Positions 9,451-43,709 of a stretch of 64,000 bases of DNA are shown one piece after another; the stretch's first letter is position 1, and the number at the start of each line of letters is the position of its first letter. Under the pieces are notes generated by a model that worked only from the letters and a program-made list of their open reading frames with translations, did not search any database and was not told where the DNA came from. The translations under genes and the position numbers were made by a program. This DNA is from Ecdyonurus torrentis (lineage: Eukaryota; Arthropoda; Insecta; Ephemeroptera; Heptageniidae): contig OX439127.1 of assembly GCA_949318235.1 (NCBI GenBank), forward strand, positions 9,564,694 to 9,628,693, in the 5' to 3' direction.

Positions 9451-11022
9451 AGGTCATTTACTGTGGGCCATAGCTGGCAACAATGCACAGGTTAATTTCC
9501 CGATAAATTGTAGACAAAAAGTAAACTTTTATTTGTAAATTAGCATGTCTTGTCAACAAAACACATTTTTATAGTTTACTTTTTGAACAATCGTTTGTCT
9601 AACAGCTACTACAGTATGACACACTAGTTGACTTTCTTATGAATAACTTCTCTACTGATGTACATAGTTCATGGCAGTGTTGGCCGTAGAGCAATAAAAC
9701 CAACTACAACTTATTATTACATAATTACATACACCTCGCTGCACTCTATACATAACACTACAATTTCTCATGTACACAGACATTGATAAATATAATACAA
9801 AAGACACTACCACATCATTTAAATCGGGATATGAACACTTATCACTTTGGGCAAAACAACATAATGATTGTATACCTCATAATATATTTCTCACGTATGT
9901 AATTATAACTTCCATAAATTATATTCATGTTCTTTGAGATATACATTGACTTAGTTAAGTTGTGTATTATAAAAAAAAGAGGAGAAAAGCATTTGACCTA
10001 TCAATAATATATAGCATAAAAATGAATACAAAATAATACTTAATCATATGTTTGCTGAAAATAACATAAAAAGTATAATTCAGGTATGATATACATACAT
10101 TATAATAAAATGTACACAGTATAAACTAAATACTCAATGATTACAATTAAACTTATGTATTCTACAGTACACAAGGATGCTGCATATATGGGATCGAGTA
10201 AAATAATTAAATAATGCTAAATGAAATCAAAGCGGCAGGTTGATTTTATACAGAGCAGTACTGACACTTGGTTTTAGTCTGTAATTTGACATCAGATTTG
10301 ACATATAACTCCACAAATCAAGCAATAGTTGAATTACAATACTTATCATTTGTTTACTGTTTTATTTGTGCATTTAACTCTATTTATTATCATTTGCTCG
10401 CTAAAATTATTTTTCAAAACATAATAAAACTTCTATTATATAGGATTGCAATGAAAAAATAATAATATATTATATAAGTACGTATATCCAGGTATTGCTT
10501 GTAAAATTGCCATTACAAAATAATATAATTGTGAATAATTATGGAACTTTACGTCAGTTGTGTACAATACAAAATGTTAATACATTAAATAAGATTATTT
10601 AGAGGGGAAGGGGAGATTTTGACTCAAATTTACATTACATAAACACAGAATAAAAGGAATGCAAAAAACATAGTAAAGTACACCATTATAAAAATGCAAT
10701 ACAAAGCATTGAGTACAAAATAAACAAGTGTAAAATTGTATAAAATAAATATTGGCATATCAAAATAATAAAAAAATCAGCTGCATTAAGTAGTATAACA
10801 TAAGAAAGCTTTATTTTACATTGCACGATAAATTTGCAATCAAAGTATGCATAATATTGTACTCAGATTTGTAGAGTAACCTTCATACATGCAACCAACA
10901 TACATGGAAATGTAACAAACTTAAATTGAGCTCCTTCCCCTCCATCCCTTTTTTTATGGGATGATATTTGGAATAAGAGCATATGAACTGTTTGTATAAT
11001 ATACTTTACAATGCATACTTTC

Positions 11023-11064
<42 letters not shown>

Positions 11065-11587
11065 ATTGTAGAGAATTAAAAAAATGGAATATTTATACAA
11101 TAAAATAGACTTAAAAAATGTGATGTCAACAGTCAAGTATTTAAGATTGCAAGACTTATCATTAATCATAGTTTTAATATTATTATTGTATGTTAATAAA
11201 GCATTGCACAAGGTGGATTGAATCACTTTATGAAATTCTCTGTATCTTTTCTCCAACCTAGCTTTAGTCATGTGGAATGTGGAAGAGCAGAGAAAAATAT
11301 ACTGTAACATGCTCCCAAAGTTCTTATGATTTACTAAAGAATTGGAACTTTGTATGAAAATCTGCTTTACGTAATGTATCTATGAACAATTACTCTCCTG
11401 ACAAAATGGCTACATATGCTCACACTCCACAATAAAAAATGTTGCTTAAAATACACACATATATATATATTAGGTTGTATCATAAAAATATCAAATGGAA
11501 GTACAGTTATAAAATTGTAAATGTATATTACATATTTCTAAAAACAAATAATTAGAACTTACAACTTTTATAAAATTGTTATTGGCA
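9451..11587. other. Downstream flank / probable 3' UTR of CTTNBP2NL-like gene
   Basis: AT-rich sequence after the CTTNBP2NL-like stop codon, with a poly(A) run at 11029-11060 (poly(U) on the transcript strand). No ORF of interest. The 3' UTR end cannot be placed among many AATAAA-like hexamers. Confidence 0.45.
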
Positions 11588-21223
<9,636 letters not shown>

Positions 21224-21389
21224 CTTAGAGAATAATGACTACTAATGATATGATAAGAAATGTAGTTAAATAACTTGATGAAATGCAGGGTGTTAGTATT
21301 ATTTCCACATGCTATCATTACTTCCCAATCCAATACAAAGCTCCGCCATCATTTTTATCACTTTGTTTTTCCGATTGTCGATTGCTTTT

Positions 21390-21570
21390 TGGGAGCAGCA
21401 TGGAATTGTCGCGCGGTATATTTCGAACTGTTACCTCCTCCTTTCATTTCATCTAGCGTTTTGCAGAGCGCAGAGCGTTTGTCCGTGTGCCCTGGCCCTG
21501 CCCAGGCCTGTCGCTGGTCGCTGCTCCTGCTCTGATGTTGCGACCGCTGCCACGAGTTCTGTCCATCTGA
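21390..21570 (-). promoter_or_regulatory. GC-rich 5' flank, probable promoter/5' UTR of the CTTNBP2NL-like gene
   Basis: About 180 bp with far higher GC and CpG content than the surroundings, 170-350 bp upstream of the predicted start codon. No TATA box or initiator is assigned. The plus-strand ORFs here have no recognisable product. Confidence 0.45.
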
Positions 21571-21599
21571 TGTTGTGATAACCCTCTCAAGGCACTATT

Positions 21600-31291
<9,692 letters not shown>

Positions 31292-31508
31292 CCGGACAAA
31301 AATAAATACGTAATAATTATGCCACCTGATTTTTAGCCCAATTTGTTCGATATGGCATAATTTATGCTATACTGGATAATAATTATGCTATGTAGCATAA
31401 ATATTATGTTGTACAGCATAAAAATGTGTGTTATTCTAATTTAACAACATTTATGCTATAATGACATAAATACAGCATAAATTACGTAATTTATTCTCTC
31501 TGTGTGGA
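31292..31508. mobile_element. MITE family 3, copy 1 (downstream of ONECUT stop)
   Basis: The left end CGGACAAAAATAAATACGTA followed by ATAATTATGCC and the right end GCATAAATTACGTAATTTAT match, in reverse orientation, the two ends of the copy at 33765-33967. The interior is rich in GCATAA/TTATGC motifs. The right terminus is degenerate. On the transcript strand it falls about 1.7 kb past the ONECUT stop codon, possibly in the 3' UTR. Confidence 0.7.
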
Positions 31509-33239
31509 ACATATAAATATATATACTTATAAGTAAATAAAATTAACCGCATATAAATTTAACACCAAACTTGTCCAAAATTGAAAAAAAATTACAGTTT
31601 TCAATTAAAAGACTAGGAATAAATAACAAATAAATTATTTAAAAAATAATGCAAATAAAGTTATATTAATAATGTATAAATGGCATTCAAATGTTTTCTC
31701 CACTAAAATGGATTAAAATTGCACAATAAAATATTTTTGACTAGTTTGAATCATTTTTTTTAGTTCTTACAATAAAAATTGTAATTAGTACAAAATATAA
31801 TAAATTATTAGACTAGATTAAATAATAATTCACAAATAAATTTTTGGCTTTGATCAAAATAATTTACGCTAATTATTATACAAAAAAAAAATTACGTAAT
31901 AAATACACATAAATTATATCGAATTCACACGGCATCAGTCACTGCTTTTTCATTTATTGTTTGCGCTTCCTGATTTGATTGGCTACAAAATTTTACATTT
32001 TATAATAAATTTAAGTAAATATTACCAGATAACTGATTATTAGAATTATATTTTAGAGAGCCAACAACAGCATAAGCCCAACAAAATGCATTTTTTTTTC
32101 ACGTGACAACAAATTCAAGTCAATTTGAGGATGTAGTAAAATTTAAACACTTCTTCATTTGTCATGCCACCACATTCCATATTTACATTCTTAGATATAC
32201 AGTCTGAACTTGTAAATCAAGCCCCTGAGAGATCGATCTTCGCTATTCCCGTCACTTCTTATGCAAACAAAGCATTCTAAATTATTGAGGGATAGATGAC
32301 ATTGTGATTGAAATTATGAGGAGAAAAAATAAATTAAAATATAGCAACTAATTGGAATTGGATTTGGATTTGGTGGAAGGTTATACTTTTACTGTTGGAA
32401 AAAATGTTAGTTGGAATTCCCTCATCTTTTGTAATATAGAACTATACTTATAAATTGCAAAAGAATGCGGCTGACCTAAAAAGTTTTCTCGAACTTGTTG
32501 GAAACACAACTTTTCCATCAAAAGCTGTGTGTCTTAGTTTGAGAAATGACATCTGGTCACCAGCTTCAAAATAGTGCAAATTATACACTTGGCCCACGAT
32601 CTACACAACTCAATACCCCGCAGACCCGCGTTTACATTAGCTTATATATTCTCTGTATTATTATTCTTATTTATTACTCTAAATATTAAATATTTTGCAT
32701 CCATTAAAAAAAGTTTCCAATATATCACACTCTCATTAACTTTATTTATTGTAGTTATTATTGGTATATGACTTAAAAAACCGTATATGTGATTAAAACG
32801 TGTGCCTCTGGTGACCTCTTTATAAATTTTATATATGTATATTTTTTCTCTCATTTGTTTCTATATAGAAGATTACTAACTCTCACTAGTTGTCATATTT
32901 AACGTTTGCACCTCATGACCAAGGGAAAAATATTATCCACACGCAAATAGATCATTATCAAATGATGTGTGCTCGTTTATGAGAAACCACAACACAAGTA
33001 GCAGTTCATTATTATTTGTGTTATAATATTATTATTCTTTTAGAAATATATATGTTATAGGAGTAACTAGTATAATTATTGTTTGTTTTTATTTTTGATC
33101 TACCACGGAAATAATATAAAATACACACACGCCAAAAGTTCTTGGAATGTGGTGGTGAGATGAAAAAAGATGTGTAAACTCACAGGAACACCAAATGATG
33201 ATGGTGATGGTGATCTCGAGTTTGATAACTCGCATGCTG

Positions 33240-33542
33240 TCACAAGGAATCAGCGGCGTGAATGGTCACGGTTTGTTGGAGTTGTTGACTTTGTTGCTGC
33301 TGCTGTTGTTGTGATTGCTGTTGAGATTGTTGAGAGAGGGCACCAGGTCCAACCTGAACAACTGTGGTTGTAGCTGAGCTCTGTTGAGAATTGCCTGATG
33401 ATGATTTTGGAGGATCTTCGTCCTTCCATTTGTCCATAGAACGACGACGAGCATTCATAAAGAAATTACCCACAGTTGTTGGTTCTAAACCCAATTGTCG
33501 AGCAATAGTCACTTGCATTTCTTTTGATGGTCTTTTGGTTTC
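33240..33542 (-). CDS. onecut: ONECUT terminal coding exon (homeodomain helices 2-3 and tail)
   Basis: 303 nt, phase 0 in, acceptor TTTTTTTTCCACAG, TGA stop at 33240-33242. It encodes ETKRPSKEMQVTIARQLGLE and PTTVGNFFMNARRRSMDKWK, then DEDPPKSSSGNSQQSSATTT, a polyglutamine stretch of about 25 residues with Ser/Leu interruptions, and the end VTIHAADSL. Confidence 0.97.
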   Translation of the reverse strand, partial: ETKRPSKEMQVTIARQLGLEPTTVGNFFMNARRRSMDKWKDEDPPKSSSGNSQQSSATTTVVQVGPGALSQQSQQQSQQQQQQQSQQLQQTVTIHAADSL

Positions 33543-36500
33543 CTGTGGAAAAAAAAGAAAAAAATTGATTTAGTGCAATGTTGAATTAAAATAATAACAA
33601 TTTTTCCCCTTCAAATAAATGAACGTTTAAAATAACTTGAATAATGTAAATTTGTTACATTATTTCATTATTCTAATCTTAATATTTTCATTTTACGAAT
33701 TTTTATAGCATTTCAAACTAAGTTTAGAGGAATTTGTTTTCATCATTATTAAATGCAATTGAGCTACGGAAAAAATAAATTACGTAATTTATGCTGCATA
33801 ATTAAATGAAGCTATATCAGAACATCATAAATAAGTATGCTAAGTACAGCATATCATATGTTTTGTAACATTATATGATTATACAGTGTAGCATACATTA
33901 TGCTGTAATAAACAAATTGTGCTGAAAATTAGCTAGCATAATTATTACGTATTTATTTTTGTCCGTAAGATACATTGATGTATCCAAGAAACCAACCAAG
34001 AAATGCTATCAGTTAAAAACCAAGTTTTTGTATTCAGTATTTTATTATTATCACTATTATTATTTTTTTGTATACAGGGAAATAAAAATTAAGAAAGGGG
34101 TTTAAATCGTTGGAAATTAAGATTTTTTATTACTATATTGAGCTGGGAATACTGTATTATATAAAAAAAGTTAATCTAAATGATGAGAAAGTCCAAAAAA
34201 ATATTACGGGGTAAAATTTTATTGCATATTCTAAAAGAGGACATTGTCCTGAATCGATAGAGTTGTGAAATTTTTCATGTTTGAGTCTATTAAGTATTTT
34301 TAATAAAATTTTCAAAGTCGCGAAATGACGTCACGGTCGGTAACTTGTTTCTATGCCCACATACATAAGTTGCCGCCCATGACGTCATTTTTTGCTTTTT
34401 AAAAATAAATTAAAAATAACAAATGCATTCAAGCATTATAAATTTGCATATTAATCGATTCAGGACAATGTTTTCCTTTAGAATATGAAATAAAATTACC
34501 CCCCCCCCCCAAAAAAAAAAAAAGTGTCTTCTTTATTGTATTCTGTATGCTCAATTTATATATTTCAAGGACAAAGAATATTTTTAAGTGTTGGAAACAT
34601 AAGATTATGCTAAACGATATTTAAGTATCATAATAGGACTTAATTTGAAAATATAAAAAAACAATCTTCAATCTTATATTAAAAAAAATAATAATAATAA
34701 TTGAAATTTGGTTACATTAACAGCCACATTTATAGTAAATCTTAAAAGCATGCATTATTATTGCCAATAATATTAAATAACTAAATGATTTAAATTTACA
34801 CTGCTTTTAAAATTTATTTTCAAAATTATATCTGGCACCGCCGGAGATCGCTTCATGTTATTATAAATGTTTCGTTAGTAAAAATCAAATGATTTTAAAC
34901 TCGTCACCTGATTTCCATACAAATTACACAAGTAAAAATTCCATGTAAAATTGTATTCGGCAATAATAATGCATGCGATTGAAATTTTATCTATGAAACG
35001 TACTACATATTTTGTTATTGACGTTTCAAAAAAAACATAACACCTCATTTTTTTTATTTTTTTATTTTTATTTTTTTTTGTAGTCATGTATATTTTAAAT
35101 TACAAAATAAGAAGAAAAATGTAATAAAACCGAGAAACTGATTTACTATATCACTAATTGGAATTCAGGTTTAGAGTTTGGTATCTCCAGAGTGTGGAAC
35201 GACAAGCGACGGATTCCAGCGGTGCGAGGATGCAGGCTTACACAAGTGTAGTGGAGCAGCGCACTTTTGTCCATTTGTAATTGCGCTACCGCACCTGCAT
35301 GTGACTAACACAAAATTATATGCCAACTATTACAATTAAATTGAACGTCTTATAAATTATAAAAACTAAGTACCCTGCACAAATAATTATTAAGTCAAAT
35401 GTTGTTTACATTTATGAACATACCTTTATATATATTTTTTAGAACTAATTCCATCTTAAAATATTTATTTTGTTCGTATTTTATGTATTCATTTAATCTT
35501 GGAGAACATCTTGAAGTTTTTTTTATTTATTTAATTTTATTATTACTTTAAATTTTTATATAATATTAAAAAAATAAATATTAAAATCAAGTTTTAAAAT
35601 TGACTTTCATTAAGCTTACTTTTTGAAATCAATAATAATTTACATATATTTTAGAATTCCAATTAAAAATATTCTATTAAAGATTCTTGATTGCAATAGA
35701 AGTTGTGAAATATAATTGAAAACTAAAATGTAAATTATAACTTCCATTCTAATAAAATAAAATTACAGCATTTTAATTCAATCATTACGTTAAAAATGTT
35801 TAACTTTATTATATAAATATACTTTGATTTTTTTCCCCTTAAAAAATAGCCAACTTGTTTCTTGCGCTCTGGTGTTTCTATCCTCTTCAGCGGATGATAT
35901 AGTAAAAGTTAAATCGTAATCTGAATAAGTGTTTAATTTGATTGCCATGTTCTTTTTATTTTAAATGTCAATACATGCCTTAAGTGATTCATTATTACTT
36001 TACTTTTTTAATTTACTCCAAGTAACGATAAAAATGTATTTTAAATTGACTTTTTTTTTCTTATCTCTTGTCTTGTCTTGTCTTTTTTTTCCCTGCTGTT
36101 GATTCAGAATATTTATTGAATAAAAAATATAATGAAAATTTAAAATTTGATTATTGAATTAATTTTTATCAAAGTTTGCTCTATATTTCTATATATTAAT
36201 ATTTATTGGAAATAAATTAATGCTTCTTGATGATTCATAATGTATGAAGTTTCTTCTTATAAAATCTTACGTTCTAGTCTCAAATATTAAATCTACCTTA
36301 TTATTTAATATTATTTAAAATATGCCATTCTTAGAAGAACTAAAAAATACTATATCAACATCAATATTATTAGTTTTTAACTGACAACAATTTTAAGGCA
36401 CTTTATAATCAGCACGCCATTTCTAAATGTACTGTTTTAAATAAATGAAAAGTAAATAACTATTGATTAAATTTTGTATAAAAAGTGATGGGAAAAAAAT

Positions 36501-36596
36501 GAAAAATAATTTTTTAAAGTTTTGAATGTAAATATATAAAATATTGTAACTCTCATTTCAATAATATTTGAATATTTTTTTAATAATGTGTACGCA

Positions 36597-36633
<37 letters not shown>

Positions 36634-37901
36634 ACTCAGATGGCACTTTCTTAATAAACTTCTTTCTTCATCTTCAATATTTTCCCCGTGCGTTGCTCCC
36701 TTTATAAATAACGTAATAAGGATGGAGATACCGAACTCTGTTTTACATGTGATAGATATTACATACATATTCTCGGTTTCAAATTTCATAAAAAATGTAA
36801 TGTTTTTATGAACAACAATTATTAAATTTCTGATTATATACATAACTACCAAATTGGATAGATAATTTATTTGACCTAAAATGAATGAATTATTAAAAAT
36901 CATCCAATGAACCTTAAAAATAGCCTGTAGAGTACGCCGCTGCAGATCGGTGAAAACCAAGCGCGGTTTCTTGGGCGCAGGCGGGTGCTCTGGTTGGCTC
37001 TGTGGATCTTCTTTCCTCTTGCAAGCTGTAATCAAATCGTTGGGGGCTTTCAGGCAAGCTGCATACCCTCTAACCAACAACCCATATACACATTCATCCA
37101 TCTAACCAATATGCAACATGCAAATCCACTTGCCAAAGAGAATTTTGCAGATATATAGAGTGGTTGGGGTACGATACATACAGCAAGCACGATGGGAGGT
37201 ATAGGCAGGCAGGCATGCTTTAATGTGATGGGGAGTATATGAAAGGCGTGCGACGTTCCCAGACGACAAGCTAAAATACTTGTTAATGGGTGCAAACATC
37301 TCACAACTACAGACACATTTTAGATTTAAAATTGAACACTTGTTTCCAGGTAGTAACATTATAGTAACACAAATTTCTTTTGTATGTAAAAGTGAAATTA
37401 ATGGAATAATAATTTAATATGAGGTGCAGCATCTGACAAATAAGTAATATAAGTATTGAATGTTATTTATTGCTAATTAACGGAACTTCTACTGGCTAAT
37501 TGAACCATATCAATTAGTTTTCATTAATGCACATAAATTGTAAATACATAAATATTAACACCAACCCTTACTGCAATTTCTTGTTACTATAAATAGCATG
37601 GGTCAATTAACAAATAAAATATTTCTATTTATTTCTAATAATAGAAAACTTATAAAATTATAAGTGTAAAATGATGTTTTATATTCGCTACTCAATGACT
37701 TATGAATGCTTTGTCTATCATTAGGATGATCGTCAAAGAATACAAAAGTTTATTCTTATATTCAAAAATGTTTCAGGCTTATTTAATTTTAACCGTGTAA
37801 ATAATAAATATGTAACTAAATATAACTAAATAAATAATATATAAAAAGATAAATAAATGAATAAATAAATAAATAAGTAAATAAATAAATAAATAAATAA
37901 G

Positions 37902-37948
<47 letters not shown>

Positions 37949-39312
37949 AACTATAGTGTTACAAGCACAAACACTCTACGTGCATTTTGGTTAAATGTAC
38001 GGTATGTGTATTTATTTGTAGCATACCTAGAACAAAATATCCTGCGAAGTTTTAAAAGTAGGTAATAAATAAAAAATGCATTGATTCTAAGTCAAATGAA
38101 TGTTAATTTTTTTTCGCGCAAAATTTTGATGGCAAAATAAAATACAACTCTTCTCTGTGAAGGCAATATGATTGATGAAAAACAGTAACATGCAATGAGT
38201 TAACATGGAAGACGTGAATTTGGTGAATGGTTCAGGAAGAATCCGTTCTTGGTTATGAGCTGTAGTTTAAATAATAAAATACAGGCTTAAAACACTGCAC
38301 TCCTATCTGTGCAGACCAGTGCGCCTCAAACTTCGCACGTATAGCTTATGTTTTTATGTTACGTACAGATAGATGGTAATCAAAGACATCAACACGGGAT
38401 TGATATCAAACGTTGTCCTTCCGCGTGTAATATTATAGTCTCTATACCCCAGAGGTTCAGATTGCAATAATATTGTTGGAAGTCGTGAAATTTCAGAATA
38501 TACGATAAATGTTAATATATGCACAGCAAAAAGTTCCACTCTAGCATTTTTATGTAAAAAAAAAAAAAAAAAAAAAAAATCATTTATAAATATTTATATA
38601 AATATATTTATAATATACACCCCTCAAAGTTATTGATATTGTTTGCTTTTGTGAATGAACAAGTTTCAAGCAGCTATACGAACGATAGTAAATACTATAG
38701 ATGGGTAGTATATACAAAAGATAGCTATAATAAATGAGCTGCATTATATTTATATACAATATATTTTAAAGATTTTTTTTATATACTCGTAGTGAACAAT
38801 TCAACCAAAACATTAGGGCGTCAAATTAGTTCGAACACCTTTATTCCTAATATTTAAGATATACTTTATCTTATTTTGGTATGAAAACGAACATAATATA
38901 CATGATTACTTGAAAGAGAATAATATAGTGTTGGTATAAAAAAAAAATAAGGCTAGAATAAATCGTTCAATCGTTTACACTTTTGATACCAGAAGATTTG
39001 TGAGGTTATAAGATTCTTTTATTTGTTTTGGTGTTAATAACATAGAATCACGCAACAATCACTGGCCGATACCACTAATCATTGCTTACAAAAGTTTGTG
39101 TGCTCACCCATGGTGGGACATTTCACGTGATCAATTGCAATCGTTTTCCAATTTCTTAAAATTTTAGGTTGTTTGTTAAACGTATACAAAAGAAAAAATA
39201 AATCAAAACGTAATATCACATTTATTTATTTATAATTATTGCTACATTTATTCTCACTGAAATTTAAGGACAAATGTTTTCAGAGAGCTAGGCATATTTG
39301 CTCGAACGCCTG

Positions 39313-39350
<38 letters not shown>

Positions 39351-42300
39351 ATATATAATAGAAAAGATCTACAAGAATATTGAAAGTATGAAAAGTAGTG
39401 AATCTCGTAACAATTTCTTTATTGAAATGAAAATCTTAGCACTTGCTTGCATTTATAGAATGTAAATAATATATTCTCACTGTTGTTATTATATAACACA
39501 AATAAAAAAAAAATTAAATACATCAGCATTAAAAATATAAAATAAATTTAAATTCAAAATTATTGTTATTAAATGAAAAATTATATTTGATGTATTTAAT
39601 AAATATTCTTTACACTGTTTTATAACATAACGTGCTATTAAATTATAATTGAAACTGACTGTAGTCTCTCTGGGTTAAATTGAGAGGTTGTACGCCTGAT
39701 TTCACCCAATAAAAGCCATTTATTATTATTATAGAAACTTTCACCTCTCATTTAAAAGGAACAACCCAACATAAATATAAACAAATGTGATATATCCTTT
39801 GAGGATACTAGAAACGGATTTCAGATTGAAGTAAACGCAAACACAAATAGTCTGAATTTTATATAAGCACTCTATAATATTATCTATAACATATCAAACT
39901 TTTTATTCACCTCCAAAATCTCTTAGAATAAAAATATATTGTAAACCCAGTGTTAATTTAAAACAAAAACATCTAAACAACACTAAAATTATTGAAATTG
40001 GAATTAAAAAATTGCAATATTTATTAGTACATTAATTGACATTAACATTAATTATTTAAATAATTTTTTAACGCAATGGAGGTTATTGGTTTTCAAAAAT
40101 TTTGTTTTCTTTTATGTAAAAGTATGTGTAGCATTTCTCATTTAAATTTTTCCGGAATCGGCTAAGTAAATTTCTCAAAAATAACAAAAAACGTATTTTT
40201 CCCCGTAAGCGTAATGTTAAATTAGGGTACCCTTAGCTTCCCCCGCGTTTCCCCGCGCGCTAAGCCGATAAGCTCCATTAAAAACAAAAACATTACCATT
40301 ATATTCATTGTTATACATAACTTTGATGTATATATTTTTATCTACTTAGAAATGCTGTACAGTATATACTTAATTCATATCTATAATAAGTTATTTATTA
40401 TTACTTCTTCAGTTTAGCTTGTAAGGATATTGACATAATCGTCCTGTAATGCCATTAATTGTAATTGAAATAAATAACTTCACGCAGTAATAGTATAATA
40501 TATGTATAATTATGCAAGTGCTAAGTGATGTAGTAGTGATATTATGAATGCTTTTCTTGTACCCTTTCTCCCAATCATTTTTTTATGCTATCATTTATGT
40601 AACATTCCATTTCTTTGTTAATGTTTTTCTGTAACATACAATGGTGGAATGAATAAATATCTTTAAATTCATCAATGAGAATGAGCATCCTGTTAAAAAT
40701 CAAGATATTTACAATATTATTACTTCTTATACGTTCTATTTTCAATAATTTAATTAAAATGCTGCCGTTGTTATGTGTAATAAGTTAATAGTTTGAAAGG
40801 TTTTTTTAAAAGAACATGTTGTCAGTGTAAAATGAACGCCTATAGAAATTATGCGTAGAACATAAAAATAAATATCAAATCATTTTTCTAATTCAGCAGC
40901 AATAAAACGGTTCTCATTCATTATTATTATTATTTTGCCGTATAGTAAAAAAATAAGCGCGGCCTCTCGCAATGAAAGATGTTCAGTGAAACAGACTTAG
41001 GAAATAAATCTTTTTAGTTACAGATCTATAATAACCATACGAGTCCACTTAAGTAATAAATTAAGTATGTACCTTATTCAGTGACACTTTTAATGATTTT
41101 ATTATCGAAAAGATTTGGTGTTCTAAATCATGGAGCATTAGTCTCCTATACTGTATTTATGAAGTGAGCGAGAGCGATAGGAAATAAAAAAAAGTGCGGA
41201 GACTTCAATGCCTACAAATTTCCATCCCATGACTTTATAGTGTTCTGATTCTTGTGTGAATATTTTTGTCAGAGAATGATAGTATTATTTATTTGGAAGT
41301 AAGCTAATGTATCTATATACACGGAAAATGTTATAGCATTTGTAAAACATTAAAAATTAAGTCTTCGTGAAAGTTTTAAGTTATATAATCGCCTATTTAA
41401 AACTTCTGCAACTTAAATGAACTTTTTTTTTTTTTTTTTTTTTTTTTATAAGATTTTAATAAAAATGCAATCAAATAAAAATGACAGTACAAATTGATTA
41501 TAGCTATAATTAACAGGCCAATGACAAAGAGTGATTTTCAGTGTAGTCAAGATGAATGATTTAGCCGAATGATTTTAACACTACTTCTGTTTGTCATTTC
41601 TATCCACAAAGATCCTTAATGTTAAGTTTTTTTAATAACTATAATGGTATTAATATAAAATATAATTATTATTGTTGTTATTTACTTCAGAACTATTATG
41701 TTACATTCCGAATTCAGAATCATTTGTGATTTTTAAAAATAAAGGTTAACATATTATTTTCATTAATATAAACTACACAACTTAAAGCGCATATTTAATT
41801 GTAATAATTGTTTATTAATTACGGTAAGTTAATATATTCTGAATATTTTTCACCTTAATTCAATTTTGTTTTTATACTATTATAATTGTATCGATGACTC
41901 GCGTTTTTTTGTAGCTGAAATAACTATTGTCTTGAACTTATTCTGCGTAAAATAAACAAAATTATAAAAATAACACAAATAAGCAAATAACAGTAAACAA
42001 ATTTGAATAATGATTTGATTATTTTGAGTTAATATTTTTAAGTGTAAATGGCAATTTTTGAAGTTCTTTAAAGAATAAATTTCACTTTCTCATACATTTC
42101 TTTTACATTTTTATTATTATATACGCAAAAAAAAAAAAAAAAAAAAAAAAACTTTGAGTAATTTTTCTGAACAACTTTTTAAGCATCCCGCAGTATAAAA
42201 TAAATTTATAATAATATCCATACCATAATCTCTATATCTTGCACTCATGCATATATATTATTATATTTATTTATAAAATTTGTTTTATTAAGTAAGAAGA

Positions 42301-42557
42301 AGCATAACAAAATAGTATAATAAAAAAATTCTAGTAAAATTTAAACAATGTAAACTGTAGTCATTTGTTTAAGATATTATACAATAAAAGTATATTATGC
42401 ATTTTTTTTTTATAAATATAATATAGTAAGAAAAGAAAATTATTTGATATACTATGCAAGTTTTCTATGTTATTTGTTTTTAAATGCAAAGTTATTCAAG
42501 ACAAAATATCCAGCAACACCGTTACCAAGAGCCTCTCGTGTTTATAACTATGGTATA

Positions 42558-42617
<60 letters not shown>

Positions 42618-43544
42618 CGCGACTCTTCTTCAGTTTATATTTATATATATTATTTTTTAATGAAATATACCCAAGTGAGGAGGGCAACAACAACAGTAGC
42701 AAGAGCAACAGAAGCGTCGGCAGCCACAGCTGCTGTTGCGACCACATTGCTGTATCGAGCCTTAGCTTACTAATCCACAAATCTGCTTTCCAAATTTCCC
42801 CAGTTATCGATCGTATACTAACAACATAACCCAAGGAGACACCAAGATATGAATAAGCTATACAAGTACATCCCCCCCACCTCCTCCCCCTACCCAATAC
42901 CAAACCCTTCTTACACGATCTTCATCCCTCTACCATCCTCGTCCTCTCTATTTCATCCTAATTCCTATGAAAAATATTCTTAAATATATTTATTCTCTCC
43001 ATATCCATAGCTGGGTCGTTTACGAAACAAATTTCAAATTTTGTTATATTATAAAAAGATTTTTAAATAAAACACAGCTGATGTTAAGGTTTGAAGCTTT
43101 TATAAAAAAAAAATAAAAAAAAATGCATATATAATGTATGTATGTATTTTTTATATGTTACAATAATAACAAAGGAAGAGGGATGAAATTTGTTTTTAAG
43201 TTGAACTATATTATAAAAGTATATTATAAAATAACGACATGGATAGAAATTCATATGACAAATGATATGTGTGTGTGTGGTGGTTGATGGAGGTTTAGCG
43301 AGGAGGTGAACTTGTGTATGGATGGAGAAGGGGATTTGATGTCTCGATATAGCGGCAAGCCGTCACTCTGTAAGCTTGAGGGCAAAGAGTGTGAGACACA
43401 CTTGAGTACAAAAGAAGTGGGAGCGAGAGTAGGCATCGTCATCGAATGTTACAAGGTGTAGTATAGCATCGGGCTAAGAAAGCTAACACAATATATGAAG
43501 AGGCCAAGAAAAATATTATATATGTATATATACTCATATACATA

Positions 43545-43609
<65 letters not shown>

Positions 43610-43639
43610 AGCATGAAGAAAGATGAAACCATCTGTTCT

Positions 43640-43709
<70 letters not shown>

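Noticed and set aside
36580..37101. 173-codon minus-strand ORF starting MDECVYGLL
   Set aside because: Only 36913-37025 is coding; the rest is intron on both sides, shown by splice sites and the continuation at 33542.
40150..40272. Inverted words ATCGGCTAAG / CTAAGCCGAT around a GC-rich patch
   Set aside because: Only about 10 bp of inverted match, with no TSD; too short to call an element.
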